A DNA stretch of 42,297 nt from Lachnospiraceae bacterium (lineage in GTDB: Bacteria > Bacillota > Clostridia > Lachnospirales > Lachnospiraceae), in contig JAFXJR010000124.1 in NCBI GenBank assembly GCA_017532145.1, positions 1 through 42,297 of the forward strand. Reading direction: 5' to 3'. The notes beneath the pieces are model-generated. The model worked only from the letters and a program-made list of their open reading frames with translations. It searched no databases and had not been told where the DNA came from. A program made the translations under genes and the position numbers. Positions 17,907 through 26,309 of the stretch are shown one piece after another (the stretch's first letter is position 1; each line of letters opens with the position of its first letter).

Positions 17907-19413
17907 TCACCGTCTCCCTAATCACATATTGGGGAGAATTATTCATGGAAATATACATCCTTCCCACATACTCCCCTACCAGTCCCAGCATAATCATGGT
18001 CATTCCTCCCATAAATACAATAGCTGCCATCAAAGAACTAAAGCCCAGAGGCACATTGGGGTTGACCAGCTTCTTCACTATGGTATAAATCCCATAAAGG
18101 AATCCAATCGCTGAACAGGTACAGCCTATGGCAGTGGCAATCCGCAGAGGCTTCACGCTAAATGCAGTAAAGCCGTTAAACCACAATCCTAACAGCTTAC
18201 GAAAGGTATAGCCTGATACTCCCACCTCCCGCTCTCTGTGTGCCACAGTTACATTGCTAATCTTATGGGTCGTCCTTAGTACCAAACCAATTACATAGGG
18301 GTAAGCATTGGTATACTTTTTCATATCCTCTATCACAAATCGACGGGCAGCAAAATAACTGGATACATACAAATCCTTGGGCTTTCCCAGCATAACCTTT
18401 GCCATTTCCTCATTCATATACGTCCCAAAATTCCGAAAGAGAGAATGCTTTTTATGCTCATATTTTGCATATACCACATCCTGTCCCTCTTCAATAGCTG
18501 CCAGCAGCTTTCCTACCTCATCAGCCGGTGTCTGTCCATCGTCATCCAGACAGACCACAATATCTCCTCTAACGAAACGAAAGCCTGCCATCAGTGCTGC
18601 ATGCTGACCAAAATTTTTTGCCAGATTGATTCCTCTGATTTTCTCATCCTCTCTACAGAGTCCGCGAATCACGGCAAAGGTATCATCCGGTGAACTGTCA
18701 TTGACTAAAATCACTTCATAGCTATAGAGCTTACCTTCCTTCTGCAACAGCTCCATACTGCCCTTAATTTCTGCCACCACTCCTGTCAAAGTAGATGCAG
18801 AGCGATAGCAGGGAATGACAAAGCTGATTAGCTTCTCCTTTTCCCGTTCCACAGACATGAAAAACATATCCTTTCTCTCTCCGTCAGAACACTCCACCGC
18901 CTTTAATATGCCCTCTTTGACAAATCCTGCCTTCTCATAGCTTTTTATGGCAGGAATATTGTCCGTAAACACACGTAAAACCACTTTTTCCAATCCCAAC
19001 TGTTTAAAAGCGTACTCCACTGCCAATCTGGCTGCCTCGGAACCATATCCTCTGCCTGCAGCAGACTCCTCTCCGATAAAGATTCCATATTCTGCCTCCT
19101 GCTTCTTATCGTCAATATCCCGGAAATAGACGCTACCTACAGGCCGCCTGCTCTCCTTTTCACACAGGATAAACTGTATCGCCCGTCCTGTATGTATCAT
19201 GGTATCCGTCCATTTCTGATGGCTCTCCGGGGTGAAATCCTCCCGATAGATAAAACAGCAGCGTACCCGGGAGCTGTTTCTCCATCGGACAATATTTCCT
19301 GTGTCCTGTTCCTCCATTGGACGCAGGAAGACTTTTTCCCCTTCTATCCTGACAGCAGCCTCCTGCTGCCTGTCTCTCTCTTCCCTCTGCCCTGTCCCCA
19401 TTTCCTGCTGCAT
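17890..19413 (-). CDS. GNAT acetyltransferase fused to polyprenyl-phosphate glycosyltransferase (GT2)
   Basis: One uninterrupted 507-residue frame with two enzymes. Residues about 22-190 form a GNAT domain: IEGEKVFLRPMEEQD at the start, the acetyl-CoA loop GRGYGSEA (120-127) and DNIPAIKSYEKAGF. Residues 195-430 form a GT2 domain of the DPM1/GtrB/ArnC kind: SFVIPCYRSAS, VNDSSPDDT (237-245), the donor-binding DDD at 290-292 in CLDDDGQTPADE, and then two membrane helices (about 422-447 and 457-485) typical of enzymes that make undecaprenyl-phosphate sugars. GGAGG lies 7 nt before the ATG at 19413, so the GNAT part is a real start and not an annotation artefact. WecE lies two genes upstream, and WecD, the partner of WecE in enterobacteria, is also a GNAT. 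I infer acetylation of a 4-amino sugar followed by lipid loading. Confidence 0.92.
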   Translation of the reverse strand: MQQEMGTGQREERDRQQEAAVRIEGEKVFLRPMEEQDTGNIVRWRNSSRVRCCFIYREDFTPESHQKWTDTMIHTGRAIQFILCEKESRRPVGSVYFRDIDDKKQEAEYGIFIGEESAAGRGYGSEAARLAVEYAFKQLGLEKVVLRVFTDNIPAIKSYEKAGFVKEGILKAVECSDGERKDMFFMSVEREKEKLISFVIPCYRSASTLTGVVAEIKGSMELLQKEGKLYSYEVILVNDSSPDDTFAVIRGLCREDEKIRGINLAKNFGQHAALMAGFRFVRGDIVVCLDDDGQTPADEVGKLLAAIEEGQDVVYAKYEHKKHSLFRNFGTYMNEEMAKVMLGKPKDLYVSSYFAARRFVIEDMKKYTNAYPYVIGLVLRTTHKISNVTVAHREREVGVSGYTFRKLLGLWFNGFTAFSVKPLRIATAIGCTCSAIGFLYGIYTIVKKLVNPNVPLGFSSLMAAIVFMGGMTMIMLGLVGEYVGRMYISMNNSPQYVIRETVNGEER

Positions 19414-19473
19414 CCTTTTCCCTCCAACTCCTGTTCTGCTTTATCTTTTCGCCTATACTTACCTTACGTTTAC

Positions 19474-19500
19474 TGTAGCTGTTCAGTACCCTCACCATTC
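19474..19500. repeat. Dispersed 90-bp repeat, remnant B (one end only)
   Basis: AGCTGTTCAGTACCCTCACCATT matches the left 25 or so bases of full copies C, E and F; the rest is absent or too changed to see. It lies in the 151-bp gap between the GNAT-GT2 gene and the upstream membrane-protein gene, in the same orientation as all other copies. Confidence 0.7.
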
Positions 19501-19524
19501 ATCAAGTATTCCTTCACTGCCCCT

Positions 19525-19560
19525 TTGGCTAGTCTGTGCTTTCCCTGCCACAGACCCAAA
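19525..19560. other. Hairpin in the gap upstream of the GNAT-GT2 gene
   Basis: A perfect 7-bp stem GTCTGTG (19532-19538) with CACAGAC (19549-19555), extended by TTTGG and CCAAA outside it. No T run follows on the minus strand, so it is not a standard terminator; it could stabilise the 3' end of the upstream message or cause partial attenuation. Confidence 0.4.
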
Positions 19561-19564
19561 AGCC

Positions 19565-21490
19565 TCAGCGCAGCACTGACTTCCCTTCCTTTTCCAGTCT
19601 CTCTACCTGATACACACCCAGCAAACCACAGATTTCATCGGTCAATGTAAATCTTACCTCTATATTCTGATCGGCAAAATAGCGGCCAAGCTCCTCTGTT
19701 CCCTTTTCCAGCTCCACCATAAGATAGACCTGCTCCATATCCAACAGCCCCTCCTCCATGGAAGGAATACCAAACTGCTCCAGCTTCTGCCGATACAGAG
19801 GACTCTTTACCAGCCATCCCCCCATTAAATCATAGTTTCCCACTCTCTGGGGAGTCCCTGCAAACAGCTTCTCGGAATAAGGAGTAGAAGCATACGGCTC
19901 CATCGGATAAGAAACGGAAGAATAGACATCCATAAAATAAAAATTCTCCGGATGTCTGCCACAGTACTCCTTCCATTCTCTATCCACTGCAGCAGCGGCC
20001 TCTCTGGCAATAAAAGCTCTGTCTGTCTCCTGTATACGTTGAGGCAAAGTTACCAAAAGTAAAAGGATTAAAGCCAATGGAACCACAGAGGAAACTATCC
20101 TTCTGCCTGTTGTCGAGCCTGCAATTAAACGGGTTATCCTGGCTAATCCTCCCTTTCGGGTTTCTGATTTGGTCGGACACTCATCCATCCACCATCCACA
20201 GCACTCCATCTGAAGCATTCCTGCCAAAATACAAAATTCCATCAAATACAGAGAGTGAGTAATTCGCACTGGGTCTCGTCCCTTTACCAGAATAAACAGC
20301 CACAGTGCCATCCTTACTCCATAAAGCAGTACCAGCTTCCACAATCGCTTCCATAGTCCCCATACTGAATTTTCTTTCCAGACAGTCAAAATCATCACCA
20401 CTGCCACTCCCAGATATCCCAATACCACTGCCAGATTCCAGGGATAGTCGTCGGCAGTCTTATGGAAGGTTCGATAGAGGGAAAGCCTTATTTTTTCCAC
20501 CAGCAACGGAATAAATGCTGTATTTTCCTGCTTTTTTTGTGCCTGATATGTGGCAATCTCATCCAACAGCTCTGCATCCACAGCCTCCTGTAAGCCAAAA
20601 TTATACTGACTCAGCAGCTGATTCTGTTCACTTTCCGTTATCTCTAAGCGATGATATAACTCCTCATTTCCCTCATAGGAAGGAATCCCCTGAAAGTCAT
20701 ACACCTCTGTCCGACGTTCAAAAAAATGCAGAAACTCCTTCCACTCCGCACTGCTGTAGGCTGCTGTATCTGCAAGGGAAAAAATTAACATTCCTGCCAG
20801 AATACCGCCTATTATAGAAAAATATTTGCTTACATTAGTTCTGGTAAATATTTTTTCCTCTAAAGACCAGCGATATAAGCCTGCCACTGCAAAAAAGGGA
20901 AGCATCAAAAGCAGCAGCTCCGTTCTAAAAAGGTAGGAAAGCCAGGCCAGTAGAACCGAAACCAGATTATTTTTCAAAAAAGAAGCGATTCCTCCTGTTT
21001 TCTGCCCACCCTCCTCTAAACCATCAATAGTCCTTATCTGGGTAATAAACAAAAAAGCAGCGGCGGCTGCCAGCATGGCGGCCGTAAAGGTATACTGGAC
21101 AAAAATCAACTGCTGAGACAGCAGTGACAGAATGAGAATCCCTTCCCCTCCCAACAGCAGCAGCTTCCCCCTTCTGCTTCTTATTCCCTGCAGACTTCTG
21201 TGTACGACCAGTCCAATACAGCCATACTGGCACAGCCAAAGCACTATACCATAGACAGGCAGCCCGGGAAAAGCCCTGTATGCCAGAGCGATAACCGCTC
21301 CTAATGGATAGAGCATCTGCAGGCTTCTTCCTTCCGGACTGCCGGTATAGATACCGGAGACAATATCCTTCATGGTTACATCATCATTTAAGTCATAATA
21401 ATAGTCATACCTTAGCCCTATCACAACAGCAAGCAGTAACAGAAAGCCTCCTGTCCATATCAGGTTTTCATCCTTTTTTATCCTATGCAT
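19565..21490 (-). CDS. Large membrane protein, probable GT-C glycosyltransferase
   Basis: A 641-residue protein with about 11 membrane segments. The first external loop has YDYYYDLNDDVTMKDIVSG, an acidic Asp-Asp motif right after helix one, as in GT-C enzymes that take a sugar from polyprenyl phosphate. A long hydrophilic external stretch (about residues 255-330) and a C-terminal extracellular domain of roughly 130 residues (from about 510) follow. The ATG overlaps the end of the wecE-like gene by 8 nt. I do not recognise a named family with certainty; glycan transfer is inferred from topology and context. Confidence 0.72.
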   Translation of the reverse strand: MHRIKKDENLIWTGGFLLLLAVVIGLRYDYYYDLNDDVTMKDIVSGIYTGSPEGRSLQMLYPLGAVIALAYRAFPGLPVYGIVLWLCQYGCIGLVVHRSLQGIRSRRGKLLLLGGEGILILSLLSQQLIFVQYTFTAAMLAAAAAFLFITQIRTIDGLEEGGQKTGGIASFLKNNLVSVLLAWLSYLFRTELLLLMLPFFAVAGLYRWSLEEKIFTRTNVSKYFSIIGGILAGMLIFSLADTAAYSSAEWKEFLHFFERRTEVYDFQGIPSYEGNEELYHRLEITESEQNQLLSQYNFGLQEAVDAELLDEIATYQAQKKQENTAFIPLLVEKIRLSLYRTFHKTADDYPWNLAVVLGYLGVAVVMILTVWKENSVWGLWKRLWKLVLLYGVRMALWLFILVKGRDPVRITHSLYLMEFCILAGMLQMECCGWWMDECPTKSETRKGGLARITRLIAGSTTGRRIVSSVVPLALILLLLVTLPQRIQETDRAFIAREAAAAVDREWKEYCGRHPENFYFMDVYSSVSYPMEPYASTPYSEKLFAGTPQRVGNYDLMGGWLVKSPLYRQKLEQFGIPSMEEGLLDMEQVYLMVELEKGTEELGRYFADQNIEVRFTLTDEICGLLGVYQVERLEKEGKSVLR

Positions 21491-22610
21491 AAAATTCCTT
21501 CACCTTATCAGCAATCCTATCCACTTCCTCCTCCGTCAGCCTGTAGTACAGAGGCAGTCTCAACAGACGTTCGCTTTCCTTTGTGGTATATCTGTCCTCC
21601 CCATGAAAGCGTCCAAACCGCAGACCTGCCGGAGCAGAATGTAAGGGAACATAGTGGAACACCGCTAAAATACCATTTTCCTTTAAAAAATACAGCAATG
21701 CCGTTCTTTCCTCCACATCTGCAGCCTTTAGATAAAACATATGACCATTATGGACACAGCCCTTGGGAATTACCGGAAGTTGCGTTTTTCCTCTCTCCTC
21801 CAGAATCTGCAGTTGCTGATAATACCTGTTCCACAACCTGATCCTGGTCTCATTGATTTCCTCTGCCAGCTCCAGCTGAGCATAGAGATAGGCCGCATTC
21901 ATATCACTGGGCAGGTAGGATGATCCAAAATTGACCCAACGGTATTTATCCACCTGTCCCCGAAAATATTTACTTCTGTCCGTTCCCTTTTCACGAAAAA
22001 TCTCTGCATCCTCAATATATTTCTTATCCTGAATCAGCAAGGCTCCTCCCTCGCCCATACTGTAATTCTTTGTTTCATGAAAGCTAAAGCAGCCAAAGTC
22101 CCCCAGAGTTCCCAAAGCTCTTCCCTGATAGGAGGCCATCATTCCCTGGGCGGCATCCTCTACCACAACCAGACCATATTTTTCTGCAATCTCCATAATC
22201 CTATTCATTTCACAGCTCACTCCTGCATAGTGAACTACCGCAATCGCTTTCGTTTTCTCTGTGATAGCAGCTTCAATCAGATTTTCATCAATATTCATCG
22301 TATCCGGGCGGATATCCACAAATACCGCTTTTGCTCCTCTCAGCACAAATGCGTCTGCTGTGGAAACAAAGGTATAGGAGGGCATAATCACCTCATCCCC
22401 TTCCCGGATATCTGCCAATAATGCCGCCATCTCCAGTGCATGGGTACAGGAGGTGGTCAGCAGACATTTTTGGGTTTTTGTCCTTTCCTCAATCCACTGG
22501 CTGCATCTGGCAGTAAACTCACCATCTCCACAAATTTTCTGGTTTTCCACTGCCTGACGCATATATTCCATTTCCTTCCCCGTAAAGGGAGGTACATTAA
22601 AATTAATCAT
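21483..22610 (-). CDS. wecE: dTDP-4-amino-4,6-dideoxygalactose transaminase-like (WecE/RffA)
   Basis: A 375-residue DegT/DnrJ-type PLP aminotransferase. The opening INFNVPPFTGKEMEYM, IYGDGEF-like KICGDGEFT, VVVEDAAQGMMASYQGRALGT with D152 and CFSFHETKNYSMGEGG with PLP lysine K181 are the marks of WecE, which aminates dTDP-4-keto-6-deoxyglucose to dTDP-Fuc4N in enterobacterial common antigen synthesis. It differs in sequence and branch from the PglE-like enzyme of the same operon, so the operon should make two distinct 4-amino sugars. No rmlA or rmlB is in the window, so the dTDP-sugar must come from elsewhere. A GNAT partner like WecD appears only as the N-terminal half of the fusion at 17890-19413. 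Confidence 0.9.
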   Translation of the reverse strand: MINFNVPPFTGKEMEYMRQAVENQKICGDGEFTARCSQWIEERTKTQKCLLTTSCTHALEMAALLADIREGDEVIMPSYTFVSTADAFVLRGAKAVFVDIRPDTMNIDENLIEAAITEKTKAIAVVHYAGVSCEMNRIMEIAEKYGLVVVEDAAQGMMASYQGRALGTLGDFGCFSFHETKNYSMGEGGALLIQDKKYIEDAEIFREKGTDRSKYFRGQVDKYRWVNFGSSYLPSDMNAAYLYAQLELAEEINETRIRLWNRYYQQLQILEERGKTQLPVIPKGCVHNGHMFYLKAADVEERTALLYFLKENGILAVFHYVPLHSAPAGLRFGRFHGEDRYTTKESERLLRLPLYYRLTEEEVDRIADKVKEFYA

Positions 22611-22715
22611 GAATCAACCTGCTCCTTTCCTTGACAAGAATAGCCTTGCCTACTATTTATATGCCAAAGCGGATATTCCCCATCTTCTTCGCTGCTTTAT
22701 CACCTGATTACCACT

Positions 22716-24494
22716 TTACCTTTTACTTACTTGATTCGTTTGTCCTGCAGCCCGATATACCTTATAATTCCTATTTTCAAAGATACAACCATAGTCTCCA
22801 TCCTTTAAAAAATCCAAAATCAGTTCAGACTTTTTGCCTTCTTCCAACGATTTTCCGGTTTCATAGTGTAAAATCACATCCGGCTTCCACGCCAGTTCTT
22901 CCAAAGCCTGAGCCAATGCCTCTGTGGTATTGCTGGGAATCTCCGGCCAGGTGGTAAAGATAGCAGAGGGAGTATCCAGAATATAGCTTAATCCAGGAGC
23001 ATTTCCCCATAGAAGCACCGGTTGTTCGCCCACGTTTTCCTCCTGACAAAAGGCAAGCAGCTCCGAAAGTCCCTGGGCATTTTCCCGGTTGGTGTACATT
23101 CCCTCCAAAACAGAGCTGTTTTCCACCTGGGTATCCCTTGCTTCTCCATGGATTCCGTCCCGAAATACATAGCGGCAGCCAAATCCAAGTCCCTGCGCAA
23201 AGGTCATCAAAAGAATCAGTACCAAAAAGGACTGCCAGGGAAAATGCAGACTGTACCCTCTGGTTTTGTTCAAAATACGCAGACCGCTCCATAGCGTATA
23301 GGGAGCCACCAGAAACAGATTGTTCATATTCTGGTAGGTATAGTTGTTGCTGCCTAAAGGAGTCAGAAGCACAATCATCAGCACCAACACAGCCAATATT
23401 CTTTCCTGTTGGTCTTTTTGAGGACTTTTCCCCTCTTCTGTCCTGCCAAAAATCCCATAGATACAACAGATAATGGTAAGAATCAGAAAGAGCATCATCC
23501 ATTGGAAAATACAGCCTTCATTATAGTAACGGAAGGAAAACATCCCCCTGGCCCAATAAAAACGCAGCAATACCGGGATTCCCAAACAATAGAGCAGCTT
23601 TTTCATTCCTTCATACCGGCCTTTTTTCCACCAAAACAGAAACAGTCCTGCACCCACGCAGGGAATCATCCAGGCCATCCACTTTATTCCTACCCAATAG
23701 GCATCGGCTGTAGCCATCAGCATTCCTGCCAGAGTATAGTCCGAGGCCTCCTTTGTCATACCAAACAGGCTCTGTACCATTTGGGGAAAGGCTTCTCTTC
23801 CATATTTTACTCCGATTATCCATAAAATACTACCCATTCCTGCCAGATATCCTACCAGACACAGCCCTGTCTTTTTTCCTATCTCCAAAAGCTTCTCCCG
23901 CTTTAGCCAGCCGGCATACCATACCACCACAATCAGACCAGCTTCTGCCAGATTAGAAAAACGTACCCATACATTCACTCCCAGACAGAGACCTGCAGCC
24001 ACAAAGTACCGCTTGTCTTCCTCGCAGACAGCCCGATACAACAGTAAGCCTCCCAAAGCAAACAGCAGATAGGTCAGATAATTATACAGAATGGTGGTAG
24101 GACACCAACACAGGCTAAGTGCAATCACTTCTCCCAGAAAAACCAGCCATCGGGACAGCCACCGGGACAGTCCATAATAGGTCAGCAATGCAATTCCTGC
24201 CAGAATAAGGCTGGTATACAGGTTCATCCCCAGCAGGGTATCTCCCATGGGCAGCTTTCTTAAGGCAGCCCCTGCTACATTGGCCAGCCAGGTAGCCAGC
24301 ACCCAGGTAAGATCCATTTCCTCCATAAACCGATAATAGCCCAGAGAATAGGTAGTATCCGTAATATCCACACCCTGATGAATCAAAAGCAAGGGATAGA
24401 CCAAAAGCAATAGAGGATAGAGATACTTTTCTGCTCCCCTGGAAGTCAACAGTCTTTGAATAACCTCCCTCCCCTGTTCGCTCTTAGCCGGCAT
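22716..24494 (-). CDS. Large membrane protein, probable GT-C glycosyltransferase
   Basis: Start is set to the ATG at 24494 (MPAKSEQG), where GAGG stands 9 nt upstream and the ATG overlaps the stop of the lipoprotein gene; the longer frame reads through that gene in another phase. The 592-residue product has about 12 membrane segments. The first loop reads GVDITDTTYSLGYYRFMEEMDLTW with acidic residues placed as in GT-C enzymes, and NYTYQNMNNLF is in a later loop. The last 130 or so residues are hydrophilic and probably outside. It most likely transfers a sugar at the outer membrane face; exact role unknown. Confidence 0.72.
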   Translation of the reverse strand: MPAKSEQGREVIQRLLTSRGAEKYLYPLLLLVYPLLLIHQGVDITDTTYSLGYYRFMEEMDLTWVLATWLANVAGAALRKLPMGDTLLGMNLYTSLILAGIALLTYYGLSRWLSRWLVFLGEVIALSLCWCPTTILYNYLTYLLFALGGLLLYRAVCEEDKRYFVAAGLCLGVNVWVRFSNLAEAGLIVVVWYAGWLKREKLLEIGKKTGLCLVGYLAGMGSILWIIGVKYGREAFPQMVQSLFGMTKEASDYTLAGMLMATADAYWVGIKWMAWMIPCVGAGLFLFWWKKGRYEGMKKLLYCLGIPVLLRFYWARGMFSFRYYNEGCIFQWMMLFLILTIICCIYGIFGRTEEGKSPQKDQQERILAVLVLMIVLLTPLGSNNYTYQNMNNLFLVAPYTLWSGLRILNKTRGYSLHFPWQSFLVLILLMTFAQGLGFGCRYVFRDGIHGEARDTQVENSSVLEGMYTNRENAQGLSELLAFCQEENVGEQPVLLWGNAPGLSYILDTPSAIFTTWPEIPSNTTEALAQALEELAWKPDVILHYETGKSLEEGKKSELILDFLKDGDYGCIFENRNYKVYRAAGQTNQVSKR

Positions 24495-26253
24495 AGGGCA
24501 AATCCTCAAAATATTCCGTTTCCTGTACACCGTCAATATACACAGACCATCCATCCTCTTCCCGTGTAAAGGCAATCTCTCCCTCTTCCACAGAATCAAT
24601 CCGCTGATACCGAACCAATCCCTTGCCATCTGTTGCTGTCAGCCGTATCTTGCTGCCTGCAGGAAGAACCGTCTTTTGCCCATTTACTGTTACCGGAAGC
24701 TCCCGGATATTGGTGAGAATATGTGTCTCATAGGTACTTCCAATGGAATACCATTCTCCTTCCTGATGTAACGTTCCATCTTCTGCCAGAATATAATTAC
24801 TATAAGCCGTATAAGTACCCAATACATCTATACGCGTTCCCAGTTCCATCCGCTCAACCGTTACCGTTCCTTCTTTAATGGCAGTCCCGGATAGAGGTTC
24901 CTGAGTCTGGCGAATCTGACCGTCGGTTATCTCATACACATAGGTAACATAGTCATCTGAAGCCATATCTCCATAAAAAAGCAGAAAGCTTCTTCCATCC
25001 TCTCTTTGCAGAAGATACTGTTCACACAAACGATCCAGTTCTGCCACCATCTCTGTCTGATTGCCTATCTCCAGCATATATTGACGAAATCCCATGTTTA
25101 AATTATCCGTAAAAAGACGCAGCTTCTTTCTCTCTCCTGATTCTCTGCCCAGACTGACTTCTGTTACAACTCCTTCCGGAAGCACGGCCATACCTGCACT
25201 GCTTCCCATCTGATATTCCGGACGAAGCAGTGAAGCTAATTCGGGATAAGGCAGTGTGACGCAGACCTCTCCTCTGGCATAGGTACCAATTTCATAAGGT
25301 TGAAAAATAATAGTAATTCCTGCTGCATCCAGATACCAGTTAGGCTCATTTTCCCAGACTGTTCGTATGGTATCTTCATAGTCTGCAAACAGTCCCTCTG
25401 CCTCTTCTCCTACCTGTCTTAAGGTTTCCTCCAATGTCCATTGGGAAAACGCTTCCCGATTCTCTGCTAAGTCCCAGAAGCTAAGCTGTTGTCCGCTATG
25501 GGAATCAAAGGTAACTCCCTCCGAGCCATAATTTCCATGAGCACCACCGGAATACAGGTAATACAGACAACGCAGGCTGATTACCCCGCTGTCTGCCCGG
25601 GTAGGGCTACAGGATAAAGAGTGGGAATATCCCCTAAAATCAGGTGCATTTACTGTCTGCTCTAAGGCAGACTCCTCATGGGCATCTACCGTCTCTACAA
25701 AGCCATCCTCTCTCTGAAGAAACCAGTCTTTTATTGCTTCTCCCACTACTTCATAACCTGTACCTGATACCTCTACTGTTTCAAATAATCCTTCTACCAG
25801 TAAAATTCCCGCATCTGTATAACGATTATCCACCCACTGAGTCTGGGACAGTGTGGGAGCCGACTTCCATTGGATAGGCTTTCCCGGCTGTATAGTTTCT
25901 GCAGACTGAGTATCTGCCGATGACTCTGCTTGAGCTGCGGAAGAAGTACCTTCACCAGATAGATTATCTTCCGTCTGCTTTTCCCCTTCTGCTATGGATG
26001 TGCCTGCTGTCGTCTGACTATCTTCTATCTGCTCTGTCCCTTCTGTCACAGAGGTACTTGCTGCAGCCTGACTGTCTTCTTCCTGCTCTGTCCCTTCTAC
26101 CTGCTGGTCGGGAATCTTCTCCCAACCCTGTGTTTCCTGCTCAGCTTGCCCGGTATGCTCCTCCCCCTTGCTGCAGCCTATGGAAAACAGTAAGCCCACC
26201 AGCAACAACATTCTCCAGTATCTCTTTTTTTTCTTGATTATGTTCCCTTTCAT
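24484..26253 (-). CDS. Lipoprotein with DUF3298/RsiV-like domain
   Basis: A 589-residue secreted protein. A basic N-terminus and hydrophobic helix end in the lipobox LLFSIGC, so Cys27 should be lipidated. A Ser/Thr/Glu/Gln-rich linker (about 28-130) holds three imperfect copies of a unit of roughly 20 residues (EGTEQxEDSQxxAGTS). Residues about 140-350 contain PdaC/RsiV-type sequence with LYYLYSGGAHGNYGSEGVTFD and LSFWDLAEN, the DUF4163-DUF3298 signature. The C-terminal part is unassigned and includes SH3-like short strands (ELPVTVNGQKTVLPAGSKIRL). RsiV proteins bind lysozyme, and DUF3298 is also in peptidoglycan deacetylase PdaC; a role in sensing or holding wall sugars is possible but not shown. 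It lies between acyltransferase and GT-C genes. Confidence 0.82.
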   Translation of the reverse strand: MKGNIIKKKKRYWRMLLLVGLLFSIGCSKGEEHTGQAEQETQGWEKIPDQQVEGTEQEEDSQAAASTSVTEGTEQIEDSQTTAGTSIAEGEKQTEDNLSGEGTSSAAQAESSADTQSAETIQPGKPIQWKSAPTLSQTQWVDNRYTDAGILLVEGLFETVEVSGTGYEVVGEAIKDWFLQREDGFVETVDAHEESALEQTVNAPDFRGYSHSLSCSPTRADSGVISLRCLYYLYSGGAHGNYGSEGVTFDSHSGQQLSFWDLAENREAFSQWTLEETLRQVGEEAEGLFADYEDTIRTVWENEPNWYLDAAGITIIFQPYEIGTYARGEVCVTLPYPELASLLRPEYQMGSSAGMAVLPEGVVTEVSLGRESGERKKLRLFTDNLNMGFRQYMLEIGNQTEMVAELDRLCEQYLLQREDGRSFLLFYGDMASDDYVTYVYEITDGQIRQTQEPLSGTAIKEGTVTVERMELGTRIDVLGTYTAYSNYILAEDGTLHQEGEWYSIGSTYETHILTNIRELPVTVNGQKTVLPAGSKIRLTATDGKGLVRYQRIDSVEEGEIAFTREEDGWSVYIDGVQETEYFEDLPYAG

Positions 26254-26309
26254 TTCTTATCCTCTCTTTCCTGTCTTCAACATTATCTATCCTTCTAATA
26301 CGCCTAGCA

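Noticed and set aside
22716-24629. Longer GT-C protein starting at 24629
   Set aside because: The extra 45 codons are the lipoprotein gene read in another phase; ATG 24494 has a ribosome site and a normal stop-start overlap.
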